From NCBI GenBank assembly GCA_012295275.1, contig CM022665.1, positions 13,720,476 to 13,784,475 on the forward strand: a DNA stretch of 64,000 bases, given 5' to 3'. The position numbers were made by a program, and so were the translations under genes. The notes beneath the pieces were generated by a model that made no database searches, had not been told where the DNA came from, and saw only the letters and a list, made by a program, of their open reading frames with translations. Below, in pieces: positions 38,721-51,523 of this stretch; within the stretch, counting starts at the first letter, position 1, and each line of letters begins with the position of its first letter. This DNA is from Chrysomallon squamiferum. Lineage: Eukaryota; Mollusca; Gastropoda; Neomphalida; Peltospiridae.

Positions 38721-40021
38721 TGTTTTCCGAACGTCTGCAATATAAGTGTTATCTTAATTGAGCATTAGATACAGTACATTTGCAATATGTTTACATGGTA
38801 TTGTTATTAACCATGTAATCATCCCTTCTCCAAAAAGGAAGAACGAAAAAAAAAATACCCTTAATATATAATGCTATTATTAGTTTCATTTATAGGCCGA
38901 CGTAATCATGCATGTGGACACAAAAACTTGTTCATTCAAGTACACACTCTTACCAGGGCTCATTCAGATTTATTCGTAGATACAAATAAAAATGTAATAA
39001 TAATAAAAGCGCGCTGAACTATTTCTTTCTCTGACACTTTAATGAAGACTCCGACACATTAATCTATTTAAACATTAAATGATAAAATGAATATAAATAC
39101 ATACATTCATAAATATTAAAATATCGTTACCTATTTACTGGCTGCCTAGTTGTTTATTGTTATTAAACTGATTTCTGTACAGTTTATTATCATTTTATTA
39201 TTCAAACTGGAAGAGGTGAACGTAGCGTATTCTGGTATTTTAGTAATATAAAAGCAGGTTTCAGGCCAGTAAGACGTGCCGTATAATCGGTAACAAAACT
39301 GACATTCACAAATAAAAATTAAAAAAAACAACAACAACAGGTCATGCAATTACTCATTTTGAAAAAAAAAAAAAAAAAAATGAAGAAAAAAAGAAAGAAA
39401 GAAAGAATAACAACAAAATAATAATAATATTTAAAAACACATAAACACACACACGCACACACAAATTATTTCCGTCCTTATCTCGCTTTCGTTTATCTTT
39501 CTTTCATTGTAACTTCATACATCTGTCTTTCACTACCATTTTCTCTCTTCCCCATATCCCTCACATATAAACATGAATGCATAAAATAAAAGAATAATAG
39601 TTATTCTGAATGTTTTTGATTCAAATGTGTTTAACAGCAATACATTATAATTTAACGCCGAGTGGATTCAGGGACAGTTTTAGGATTATTGATATTGCCT
39701 ATGTCCTGGATCAAGTTCTTAGATCATGTTGCTGGCAGATACTGAGATGATCATAAGCAGAGTTACAAAATTATTTGTACACATTAATATTACTACTAAC
39801 AGACGACACTTGACTGTTTATGTTGTTGACAATATGGAACAAAAGTCCAAACGTATTAGTTGACACTGGTATTTTGTTTGCAGCATTCTTGCATGGTACG
39901 CATGCTAATTTATAACGTCCATCAAGGGTACACAAGATTAAAGATTTTTTAAAAATTAAACTACTATGGATTGTCTTTAAATATACTACCAATCTAAAAC
40001 CCTCCAATCCATATGCGTTTT

Positions 40022-40033
40022 GATCCGCCCCTG
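40022..40033. mobile_element. Possible hAT-like terminus
   Basis: GATCCGCCCCTG, whose reverse complement CAGGGGCGGATC is the kind of terminus found on animal hAT-type elements, at the right edge of a higher-complexity patch (39660-40033). The opposite end is not identified. Confidence 0.3.
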
Positions 40034-41504
40034 ATGCAAGTACGAATAAACTTTATTAGTAGAGCGTTCAGTTTTAACTGTCATAATTTATAATCTGTGT
40101 TCCGCATATATTCTATATTCAGAAATCACCCATAGGCTTTTGTAATAAAAATGTTTTAAAACTACACAGATCAGCTGAAACAGTATCAACCAGTGCGCAT
40201 TAACTATTGATAAATGAATAACGAAATCCAAGTTTGTTTATTATTGCTGTTGTTTTCTTTTTTCTTTCTGATGTCAATACATTTTTTTACGAACAATAAC
40301 AAAAGTAAATCATAATGTGTTTTTAGTGTATAAAATAACCTAATGGTATAAAAGATTAATTCATTGTATGAACTGCCATAAATAAAATTACTCATGAAAT
40401 TAAAATTCAGTTTTGTTGCGGTTGAGACAGATTAATGTGATAGTCTACCCGAACATGCTAAAGCCTGCATAAGTGTATTTTGGTGGGTTATGCTACAATT
40501 TTAACCTGTTTTAACCTACAAAATAACAAACAAAAATGAAGAGATAAAGTAATGAATGTTTAAGAAATCTCAACACATTCTAACATTTAAGATTATTCTT
40601 GCATAGCAGTTTTATATGAAAAGATTAGTAGAAATATATTTTAAGCACATCTTCTAGTAATCAGGAAAGCATATATCACGGTGTTTGATAAAACTTGGAG
40701 CGTTGTCTATGACGAGAAATAGTGATAATAATGAGGAGAAATGATTCCTCGACTGAACACCCCTCAGTCCCAGGCTGAGTTAAAATCTTTCTGTTCTTAA
40801 AAATAATCATACCAGCGATTTGTACACCAGAATTTCAGGTCTTTTCATTTTAATAACAATTTTTATTTTCTTCAAATGGATTTCGGGAAAGCTATTGTTA
40901 TGATAATAACAATAAGAAGAAGAACAGCCGCCACCACTGTCATCATCATAAATATTTTATACCATACATATGTCACGCAAATGCTTTTCCTTTCCTTTTA
41001 ACTAATGTATTTACCTCGACAATGGAAGAGCGAGAACATTTAAGCCTATCGAGTTTGAAAACCTGCCTGCTTACCTGTGATGTGTTTCCAGATGTAAATT
41101 ATAAACGTTAAGAGAAATTTAAGTTAAAGCAGCTGTAGACACCTATCCACGTCGCCAGTCGCCTCGGGGGGTGTTACGACTCAGCTTGTCAAAGTCGTAA
41201 ATTTTTATCTTCGAGGTTTTAGTAATTTATGAATATATCATTATACAACATTTAAAAGAGTAAATTTTGTTTTCAAACTTTAACCAGTAGTATCCTAGAT
41301 GTAGGGGATTACGACCTTGTTGACTTTCCCTTTATGTAAAATGTTTCGTTTATTTATTTTATTTTATTTTATTTATTTATTTTGTTTTTTTGTATAAAAG
41401 ACAGATGCAGTGGTAAGCCGCTGGAATTGGAAGTAACAGGTCACACGATCAGTCCTCCGTAGAGTGATTATATTTCTTATCAGCCAATTAAGCACCCCTA
41501 CTCC

Positions 41505-41506
<2 letters not shown>

Positions 41507-41594
<88 letters not shown>
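41507..41594. repeat. (GA)44 microsatellite
   Basis: A perfect GA run of about 88 bp, the longest dinucleotide array in the window. Confidence 0.95.
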
Positions 41595-41600
<6 letters not shown>

Positions 41601-41800
41601 AATAATCCGTCGTACGGCTAGTTGGTTTCCACATTATAATTATATCAAGTTTGTATGTTTGACAACTTTAATTAATATAGTAATGTTGTTTATTAAAACG
41701 AAATAATAAAAATGTAACATAACACCTTTGTATAATTTTCTTTATTATAATACAATTCTTACTTAAGTGACGTTATCTTAAAATATAATATTTTCTTATG

Positions 41801-41833
<33 letters not shown>

Positions 41834-41858
41834 TTTAAAGGGTAACAAATTATATATA

Positions 41859-41889
<31 letters not shown>
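41801..41889. repeat. poly(T) and poly(A) pair
   Basis: About 26 T (41801-41826) and, 37 bp later, about 27 A (41863-41889). The two could fold as an inverted repeat hairpin. Confidence 0.9.
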
Positions 41890-42489
41890 CCAGAAAAGAA
41901 CCGAAATTCTGTTTTTCAAAAATGGACCTAAAAGTTTTATTTTTTAAAAACAGGGCTACACGTATTCATAAACATAAATTAGTTTAATACATATTTATTT
42001 AGTAATTCATTTATCTAGTTAGTTTGTTGCATTACATAACAGATACAAGCTTAACAGTACGTACCACAAAATAAATAACGTACAAATCTTCTTTTAAAAT
42101 TGCACAATTACAACATATAAACTTATTCTCGAACATCAGCTACAAACTTTTTTTCAAAAAGAAGACCACGCCTGTGCTAATAATATAGCCTATACATCGA
42201 TCACTAACTCAAATCCACCACATTTGCATATTAGCACATATTAAGCTGCCATAGCTACGGGGAATAACCAGTAAAAACTGCATGAGATGAGTCGACTTTG
42301 ATCGTGCTTGTCCGCCTTCGCCGACCTTGTAAAAATAGCTTGAGGCGGCCATTACAGTTAAGATGTTCCAAGATTTCATGTTAAAATTGATCGATATTCC
42401 AAATAAGTAGTTACGCAATCAGTTATTTCGAACTTAATAACATTAAATTAATTACGTTCAATGATGTTTACGAACTGCTGTATGTTTTT

Positions 42490-42555
42490 ACACACACACA
42501 CACAACACAACACAACACAACTCAACACAACTCAACACAACATAACACAAACACA

Positions 42556-42587
<32 letters not shown>
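42490..42587. repeat. Compound (CA)n / (AACAC)n repeat
   Basis: A CA run, then AACAC and AACTC pentamers, then a second CA run ending in GAGAGGGGGG. The His/Thr-rich open frame here is repeat-derived. Confidence 0.93.
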
Positions 42588-42590
<3 letters not shown>

Positions 42591-43336
42591 AGGGGGGAAT
42601 TAAGTCTATCTCAGACAGTAAGAAACAGGGTTTAATGCATTGTAGTCAGCACCACGTCCTTGAATTATTGCGGTCTTACAGTAGTTGTAATACTTTATTA
42701 GTAGTAAAGGTTAATCTGAAGTTACAATACAATTAAATCGTTTGAAAGAACATAATATGTTTTAGTACTAGTTGTCTGTTCGTACCACTAAATGTGCTTT
42801 TTCAATAATTTTAACAGATCATATCTCTAAATATTTATATTTAGCTGTTTGGTAGGAAGGGACGTGGTTCAGTGGTGAATCAGCTGCGCATATACAATAC
42901 AAATAACGTACAGTTTTACATACTTGCCTTCTATAATTGTAATGTAATTAATTACCTTAGCCATGTCTAGGTCTTCAGATATGGTCGTTTAAGAAATTAT
43001 CACAGAGATGCGTGTTGTCTTTGATGTTAATTACCACAGACTTGTAAACCCTGGTAATGACAAATAGACCTGTCTTACACGTGCAGTACATAGAGTTCAA
43101 GCGAAACCAGCTTCTATGTTACAGATATTAAATTTCGAGACTCATTACGGCTTGCGTGATGAGTACATATCACATTTCCATAATTTTGTTTAGGTCTTAT
43201 CAGAAGAAATAATATTTCTTGATATATCAGTGCGATTAAGTCGACCCCATATAAATTTCTGCGAACGGGCCTACATATTATATCAATTATATTAAATCAC
43301 AATAGAACAATGGACGGACTCAAAACATTTCACTGA

Positions 43337-43352
43337 ACACACAGACACACAG

Positions 43353-43381
<29 letters not shown>
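43337..43381. repeat. (CA)n microsatellite
   Basis: A CA/CAGA run about 430 bp upstream of the CDC37 start. Confidence 0.93.
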
Positions 43382-43384
<3 letters not shown>

Positions 43385-43811
43385 TGTCTACTGTATAATA
43401 ATAACAACAACAGCAACAAGAATAATAATAATAATTTAAGCTTAAAAGTTTATACATAAATTTTAAATAAACTGTAGTCACGTGATAACTCAGCTGCAAT
43501 AATTATATGCGTGCGTAACTGCATGTGTATACGTGATGATTTTGGTTTATTAAATAGTTTCATTCAGTTCCTATTATAATTATTGTCGATTATTATTTGA
43601 CTTTTTTTCCCCTCAAAAATTATATATGTGCCGTCGAAACCTATATAATATTCAATTCAAATGCAGTTACGGCGAAGGAAGACTGAGTACTGATGTTTAG
43701 TCTTGGTATCAGTAGTCTTATCTGCGATACAACTCCATTTTTGACTTCCGGTATTTACTTCCTGTTTTCTTTTTTTTTTTTTTGGACTGTGCAGTTAGCC
43801 TTTCGCGAAGA

Positions 43812-46800
43812 ATGTCAATAAATTACAGCAAGTGGGACCACATTGAGGTAGGTTAATAACAGACATAATTACTGACATAAACATGGAAATATATACGTAT
43901 TAGAAATGTAAGTATATCAATGTTATACTTGATTGATTTTGTTTTGAATTTTTCTTTATTTTGGGGAACCTTCTGGAACTTTCCTTAGGAAATTCCTATG
44001 GACCGTGGAAGTTGGATTTCAAAATTGACAGTATAATAAATAAATAAATTAATTAATTAAAATAAGTAAGAAACAAAATTGATTCATTTTGTTTTTGATA
44101 GTTGACAATATACTTTACATAAATGTATTTCAACTATTTGTTAAACATTCAAATGTAAATAAAACGATCTTCATTTGACGATTTGTCATATGTTTACACA
44201 TTTAAAATTTTTATTATAGTTAAAAACATTGATCCTGGTTTAATACATTACCAACTGCTGGATGGGCAGTTAATACAAGTTCGTCTGTTGACTCCAGTTG
44301 GCACTGACACAATATATTATTATTATTATTATCGTTTTGTTTTTAAATGAATATGAAATCAAAAGAAGCTTTTATGGAAAAAAGTCTAAATCAGTACTGT
44401 TTTAGATGTAATTTAATATTGCAGGTCTCTGATGATGAAGATGACACACACCCTAACATTGACACGGGTAGTTTGTTCAGATGGCGACATCAAGCTCGCA
44501 TTGAACGAATGGAACAACAGAAAAAGAAAAAAGAAGAAATACTGCAGCAGAAACAAAGGTATTTATATGTTAGTGTTAATGATGCTTTAAAAATAATAAA
44601 TTATCCACATTATACTTAAAAAAAATAAAATAATAATGAATAATAATAATTGAGTCCAGTGATTCAAGGAGAAACTAAATCATTACTGAAAACTTGTTTT
44701 TATTCTTGTTCTCATTTTTCTAAAGTTCACTTGTATACATAGATATATATGTTTTTGGTTTTCACTTTCATGGTACATATTCTGGTAGATTTCGTTTTAA
44801 TGAATATCATACATATGTTAACTTTATTATCAAAAGATAAAAGTAAAGACCTTTTAATGCAAGCATTCAGATTAATTTTTATTAGCACTTCATCAACAGT
44901 TTATTGAAAATATAATTATGTTATTAATGTTTCATACTATTTTGTTAAACAGTTATCAGGCAAGAAAGAATGAAATGAAACAAAAAATAAAGGAGGCTGA
45001 GGTAATAACATTTCAGAATTATTTTGGTTAACTTTTTATTATTAATATCATATTCGAACGAAGTATTACTTAGTTGAAACCAAATAAATACAGAATTTTA
45101 AGCATTCATACATTCATTAAGATAATATTTTGATTTATTTAAAAAAAAAAAAATTATATAGATATACAGTGGTACCTTGACTTACGAGTGTCCCAATGTA
45201 TGAGTTTTTCAAGTTACAAGCAGTCGCCCAGTCAATTTTTTGTTTTGAATTGCTAGCCAAAATTCGAGTTACAAGCGAGCTTCAGATACACCGCTGCTGG
45301 TTGGTTAAATGAACAATATAACATGGAGGGGTTTTGGGGGGCTGGAATGGATTATTGGTATTTCAATTAATTTCAGGTGGGAAAATTGATTTGATATATG
45401 AGCAAATTCAAATACGAGCTCAGCCTCAGAACAAATTAAATTCGGATTTTTTAAAAATCATTACTGATTAATTATTTATGTACTAAAATGACAGATTATT
45501 ATTGTTTTTTAATTTTTGGATACTTTTCTCACTTAATAATAAAATAGTTTTTTCATTTGTAGGACAAACCAGCTGATTTGGAAAAATTGAAAATTGAATT
45601 GTCTGAGCTTGAACTTCAAGAAAAAGAGTTTTTGAAAAAGGAAGACGATCTGAAGAAAGAAGAAAAGGTATATTATGTGGTTTGATAATAAGTGTATTTT
45701 CTGGTATTTTGACATGTAATTGTATGTAGACTTAGCATATATGCAATTTACATGAACTGTTTATTCGTAATTCAAGGAATTAATGGCAGTGTGAAATGTA
45801 TGTAAGAAAAGTATATTGTTTTCTTTTGTCACATAAACAAAAAGATTAATAAAATATCATCATAAAATCTATGATAATTATATTTTTCTGTTTCAGCTTA
45901 CTCCTTGGAATATTGATACAATCTGCCACGATGGAATGTCTAAAACAGTAAGTGAGCTTCATCTCCTTTATATTTCACTGAAAGTGTTGACAGTTCTTTT
46001 AATACAAAGTAACTAATAATTTTTTACCAGCTTGTTTTGAATGCAGTTTATGCATTTGGCTAATTTTAGCCTTTATTTCACACAAAGTAAAATACAAAGG
46101 AGATTTTTTAAATTTACCATTCTCCTGAATAATCTCTCATTTTTATACCATGTAATTTAACATCAAACCTAGGTGTTAATACTAATTATTTCTTTAAATA
46201 TCAAATAGAGTGGTACTTTGACTTACAAGTTTTCTGAGTTATGAGCTGTTGCTCGGTCAATTTTTTGCTTTGAGTTGTGAGCCAAAATTCGAGTTACCAG
46301 TGAGTTTCGTATATGCTGCCACTAGTTGGCACAGTGAACAACACAACATTTGCCCAGCATGCTGTGTCTCACTCATTTACTTCACATGGTTACCTTACAT
46401 CAGAAGCATCTCTGTTGTTGTCAAGCACGTGTTTTGTGCAGTATTTTGCCAAATTTCTTTTTTCTGACTATGGATCCTAAGAAAGTGAGTGCAAAGGACA
46501 GTGGTGAGAAGAAGAAGGGGATGACATCCATTGAATTAAAGCATGAGATCATAGAAAAACATTGAGTTACAGAATGAATTAAACTTGTAAGTCAAGGTAC
46601 CACTGTATTTAAAACTATAATTTTTTATTATTATTATTTTTTTAAATAATAAATTTGTATCTTTATGCACTTGATTATTTAATTGTAGATAATTAACAAA
46701 CCAAAACCACCACCACAAGCAGAGACAGAGGAAGACAAAGCAGAAAAACAGGTATTAAAAGAGGCATTAACTCATTGATGGATCATTTTTTTGAGAAGAT

Positions 46801-48742
46801 CAGTATTGCAGAATCAGTCCTACATGTTCTCTCATTGTCTCATTACCTCAGATAACAGGGTACATGCTATCTTTGAGAGATTTGTTATAGATTTTTTTTA
46901 TATATAATTAGTATAGACCATAGTATGACTGATGAAGGTTTCCATTCCTGAAATCAACATCCTTAGACAACCATATAACTCTGAATATTTACTAATGCGT
47001 CATTAAGTGAATATTGATTTTATTTTTGCAGCGAACATTCACAAATAAATACAAAGATCAGATAAAGAAATATGGCATGATGCGACGTTATGAAGACAGC
47101 CAGCAATACTTAACAGAAAATCCACATCTCGTCTGTGATGAAACTTGTAATTACCTTGTTCTGTGGTGTGTCGACTTGGTCATTGAGGAGGTAGGCACAT
47201 TTCTGAAATAATCTTAACAGATTTCATAATTCATTAATTGTGTTTAAATGTAATGACAAACAATTTTGTTTCATTATTATTTGAAGAGAGATACAGTAAT
47301 GTTTTTGCATCAAACGGATTTGCAGTTATATCAGTAATTTTTGTTTTCCCTTATCTACACAGTATGTAGTGTATATGGTTACTTGTAGTTTTGAATTGTC
47401 CATTTGTGAGGAAAAATTAAATTTATTATGTTTTCAGAAAGTTGACCTTATGGAACATGTGTCCCACCAAGTGATTGTCATGCAGTTTATTCTCGAATTG
47501 GCAAAATCACTGGAAAGAGACCCAAGGAGTTGCGTTGTTGCCTTTTTCTCAAGGTTTGTCTGTTATTTAAAAATAAGAAGATGTTTTAATAAAATGTATT
47601 AAATATGTGCTGACTATTTAAAATTGAATTTAAAATTATTACTATTATACAGAAGATAATTTCAGGTAAGAGGTGGCACATAGATGAACATGTGCTTAAT
47701 TTGAATAGAAGATACCACAGTAATTCATCAACTCCAGCCACAGTTACAGTTTTTGCAACAAAATGTTATTACCCCCCCTTAGTAGTAGGCTAAATGAGTG
47801 AGGATTAGTCCACGAGTAAAGCACCACCTTGAGCATTACTGTACAACATTAACAGGGGATACTTTTAATTTTGATTCTACAAATATACTGTGGAATGACT
47901 TCAAAAAACTATTTTAGAGCTTTAAAGTCATACATTCTGTATTAATTTTGTAGAATTAAGCTGGGAGAAAAGCAATACATGGATGCTTTCCATGAGGAAC
48001 TGAATGCATTCCGAGACCGAGTTAAAGCAAGAGCACAAGCTAGAATTGATGAAGCTATTAAAGAATATGAAGAGGTTTGTATTACTAACAACTTGCATGA
48101 AAATTTTAGTTTTCTATCATAATTATTAATGCTTTAATTCTAGTTTTGAGGTCTTTATAAGGTTTTGCTAGCATTTTTTTATGCATGATTGATGAAAAGC
48201 TTTGTTGTTTTTTTATTGCATTTTTTCACATATTAATTCAGGAGGAGAAAAAGAAAAGACTTGGTCCAGGTGGTTTGGATCCAGTTGAAGTCATGGAGTC
48301 ACTTCCTGAGGTATGTATTTCACTTTTACATTAACACAATGGTTAAAAAAAAGAAAAAAATTATAACAAGAGGACATTCAACTGAATTTGAACAATTTAC
48401 TTTTCTTAAAAACACTTAATGTGAGTGTTTTTGTGTGTTTTTTAAAGAGGTATTTAGAATAAATTAGAGATGACATTATCTCAGAAGTATTTTGTTTCTT
48501 TGTTTATATTAATTTATACCAATTTGCAGAGCCTTAAGAAATGTTTTGAAAGCAAAGACATTGAACTATTAAAAAAAACTATTGTGGAATTACCAAAGGA
48601 AGATGCAGAATACCACATGAAACGATGTATAGATTCTGGACTGTGGGTTCCTAATGCTGCAGATGCAGAAGGAAGTCAGGATAAAAGTTCAGCAAATGGT
48701 GTGAAGGAAGATGATCATGAGACATATGAAGATGTTGATTGA
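43812..48742 (+). CDS. CDC37: CDC37, Hsp90 co-chaperone for protein kinases
   Basis: CDC37 recruits client protein kinases to Hsp90 in the cytosol. Eleven coding exons: 43812-43847, 44425-44558, 44953-45001, 45563-45667, 45897-45947, 46689-46751, 47032-47190, 47438-47553, 47954-48074, 48242-48310, 48530-48742. All are GT-AG and in phase, giving 371 residues (human 378). The N-terminus keeps [30 protein letters not shown], including the CK2-site serine (Ser14 here, Ser13 in human). A Lys/Glu coiled coil follows, then the Hsp90-binding domain ([66 protein letters not shown]) and the C-terminal [17 protein letters not shown] and [15 protein letters not shown]. The acidic C-terminal tail is shorter than in human. 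Introns 3 and 5 each carry a Tigger-type MITE. AATAAA at 48912 gives a short 3' UTR. ETS cores precede the start. Confidence 0.97.
45167..45450 (+). mobile_element. Tigger/pogo-type MITE, copy A (CDC37 intron 3)
   Basis: Begins CAGTGGTACCTTGACTTACGAG directly after TA, the Tc1/mariner-superfamily target. It contains subterminal ATTCGAGTTACAAGCGAG and ACGAGCTCAGCCTCAGAACAA, and fades at a decayed right end (AATTAAATTCGG). It is about 70-75% similar by eye to copy B at its left ~140 bp. It has no coding capacity. Confidence 0.75.
46208..46605 (+). mobile_element. Tigger/pogo-type MITE, copy B with transposase stub (CDC37 intron 5)
   Basis: A complete 398-bp element with TA on both flanks (46206-46207, 46606-46607). 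Terminal inverted repeats: GAGTGGTACTTTGACTTACAAG at the left against CTTGTAAGTCAAGGTACCACTG at the right. It keeps a short open frame (46470-46565) for [18 protein letters not shown] followed by [12 protein letters not shown] and a stop, which resembles the N-terminal helix-turn-helix of Tigger-type transposases. It is therefore an internally deleted, non-autonomous derivative. Confidence 0.85.
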
Positions 48743-51523
48743 AGTTTCTATGTGCTAAGAGGAACTTGTGGTTTTTACATTTCATTATGGTTCTCAATGA
48801 AAGCCATGATGATGTATTTGGAAATAATGTTTGTCATACAATGATTGAGTGTTTTTTTTCTTTTTAAATTCTACTCAGAGCTTCAGTAAAACATCACTTC
48901 AAGAAACTTTGAATAAATAAGTGATTCAAAAACAAAATGTGATGATTTTTATATTTAGACTTTTTTTTTTTTTTGTTACTGGTGAATTTAAATGGTTGAA
49001 AATGTGCTCTAACCACAACAGGTAAATGGCAAAGAAAACCACAATTTTTGAACAGTTTTTATTTTTCTGATATATATTTTTTGTTGTAATGTGAAAAATC
49101 ATAGATTAATTAACAATACTTGGTGGTTAGTGTATAGTTAACCTGGAATTGTACTCTTTAAAGCCACATGTTTCCATTGTTGGCATATTGTTTTAAATCA
49201 ATTAATAGTCCTTGATGCTTCTTGTACTTTAAGAATGTATAATCAAATTTGTATAACCCTAGTTAAATCTGAAGCTTTTATTCACTGCAGTTAGTTTTGT
49301 ATTTTATAATCTCTACAGATAACTTTTGTAATGTCTTCAGTAATGGTGCAAGTTTCACTGGTAGATCTGTTGACATGTAAACTGTTTTATGATGACTTTT
49401 GTAATGTTCTAATTATGTACTGATTTGTATCCTTTAAAATGTTTATCATAGTCACATAGCTTCCAGTAAAGCAGTTATACATCAATTTTTTAGGCATTTA
49501 AATGTCTCTGTTAAAAAGTATTTTCAAAGCAGTGTATTGCCTAATAGACTTTTTAATAGAGTATTTGTCACTGGCTGGGTGGCTTAACTGAACATTTTTT
49601 ATAATACAATATCTAGTAGTTTACTGTAATAAAACTAATTGTGTATTGCTTATGCATCCAACAATTAATATTGCTTAACCCTTCAGGGCAAGCACTATTT
49701 TAGTATTTTTTACATACCCATTTTTTAAATATTTATTATTATTTGAAAATAAAAATGAAAGGTATCATAGGACATTTATTAATCTTCTGAACTACAAAAG
49801 TATATCATTAGAATCATATATATATATATCATGTGAGTTTTAATTGAAACATTCACTGCATATTCTAATTATGTACTGATTTGTATCACCATAGAGCAAA
49901 AATTTTGGGTCTTTGTCTTTCTCTTGACAATCATGACGTTTTTTTCTTCTTCTGTCCAAAGAATCATCTATTTCAACTGTAGCTAACAAATGTCTAATCT
50001 GTTTAGTGGCTTTTTCATTATATGTTATAAAATGTACATGAGAATATAATCTGAAAAAAAGTAAAATACTAGTTATGACAAATGCTACATATTAAATATA
50101 AGGCCTTAAGAAAATGAAAATATTTGCATTTACTTTCTGAGACCAAGAGTCCTCTATGCTCATAGTCTACAGGTGCATCCATATGTTCAATACACACATA
50201 GCAAAAAGTTCTTTTTGGAAAGGCACAGGAAACTGCAACATTGCAACACAATTCTTTAAGAAATTTAAAGAAACAATGTCCCTAGGTCTGTTAGATCCAG
50301 CACGAGCCCTGAAGGGTTAATGAATCCTTTTGTGTAGTCATTAAAAAAAAAAATGTTTTTATTAAATGTTTTTCATTTAATTATTGTTTGTTCATTAGGC
50401 AGTGTATAGGTTTGTTGTGACAATGTTTTTCCAAAATTTATGTATAACTGTACGTATTTGTAATAAAACCAGTAGTTGAATAGGTGTTGTCTAGTACATT
50501 TGTACAGGAGCTGTGAATTGAATACAAATATTGGTCACATTAAAGATGACCATTTTAATTATTTTATAACATTACTGTAAAATATTAATTACAGTATGGT
50601 GCACAAATTACTGGAAGGATGTTAATTTAGTCTGTAATTTTGATTTTAATAATATTGTTAACAAATTATTTTAAGACACATTAGAGTTTACATACATGAC
50701 TGAATAAGAATGAAAACAAAGTGCAAAAAATGTTTAGAAAAGCCAAGAATTTGTGTTGTTTAAAAATGTATAATCTGAAATGTTAAGGACTTGCATTTGT
50801 TAACATTTTATTAAAATCCTCAAAAGCTCAGTTAAATGTGTTGCTGGAAAAAAATATTATATGTTTTTAGTACACTTTAAAAAAAACAAAAAAAAAAAAC
50901 ATTCTACTTAATTATTTAATACATATTTAACATCTTTTGATCTATGGATTTATTCTCAACATTTAAGATAACCAAAGAATATATTGACAGTTTTATAATT
51001 TCTGTTAAGTAATGCTTCTTCAAGTTTAAAAAAAGATTATGTGTATTGTATCAATATGTATGAAGATCAGCCTTTTTCAATAAACAATTGTGGAACTTGA
51101 AACTGACAAATTGGACTTTATTTTATTTTTTGGGATGATGGTTTGCAATCAGTTTTGGACGAAAATCTCACTGGTTAGATTTAATTTTCATATACAGCTC
51201 AGTTTTAGAATCAAGTTTCTTAAGGATAAATGTGTCATGCAATCAGTTCCTCATAGTGAATACTTGGACTACTTTCTGTTACAACCAGTAGATTGAGACT
51301 GGTATCAAAGCTAGATGGTGATGAAGTTAGACTCTCAAACTAACTTTTCTGCTAATAGCCATTAGTTTAGCAGAAGCAGATTACTTTTTCAAAGTATCTT
51401 AAATTCACACGTTTTAGTTATTATAAAAATGTGCTGTGTCATCAATCTACATTCTGAGTGGAATATTAAAATTACTAAAATGAAGAAATCAATACATTCA
51501 GCATTATACAACATCTTTATTTT
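48743..51523. other. Convergent spacer, CDC37 / PWP1
   Basis: Holds the CDC37 3' UTR (AATAAA at 48912; a later one near 50461), a complete piggyBac-type MITE (49679-50316), a T-run at 48961, and the PWP1 3' end, where minus-strand AATAAA (TTTATT at 51516-51521) lies only 3 bases past the stop. No coding exon is seen; short open frames are AT-rich noise. Confidence 0.6.
49679..50316. mobile_element. piggyBac-type MITE with TTAA target duplication
   Basis: A 638-bp element bounded by perfect 11-base inverted repeats, CCCTTCAGGGC at 49679-49689 and GCCCTGAAGGG at 50306-50316. TTAA stands directly outside both ends (49675-49678 and 50317-50320). CCC termini plus TTAA duplication are diagnostic of the piggyBac superfamily. 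The interior is AT-rich. A 60-residue minus-strand frame (50251-50069) with several cysteines is the only open frame, and I cannot show it is a transposase remnant. Confidence 0.85.

Larger units (their letters stand above)
38721..43811. other. 5-kb divergent spacer, coiled-coil gene / CDC37
   Basis: The largest gene-free stretch in the window. No exon with family resemblance was found on either strand. It holds several simple repeats (listed separately), a hAT-like terminus at 40022, a truncated SINE-like A-box stub near 42860 and an ATTTGCAT octamer at 42225. A strong minus-strand donor, CACAG|GTAAGC, at 41075/41074 in a relatively CpG-rich patch could mark a non-coding first exon of the coiled-coil gene. 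ETS cores ACTTCCGG (43744) and ACTTCCTG (43757) lie 50-70 bp before the CDC37 ATG and look like its promoter. Confidence 0.5.

Noticed and set aside
41032-41110. Open frame MEEREHLSLSSLKTCLLTCD as a coding first exon
   Set aside because: No donor in frame, no family resemblance and a stop soon after; the same spot has a better minus-strand donor, so it is more likely UTR or promoter DNA.
42461-42736. 91-codon frame rich in His/Thr/Gln
   Set aside because: Created by the CA/AACAC compound repeat; no splice context or homology.
50069-50251. Cysteine-containing 60-codon minus-strand frame within the piggyBac-type MITE
   Set aside because: Cysteine spacing does not match the piggyBac C-terminal ring finger convincingly, so I did not call a transposase remnant.
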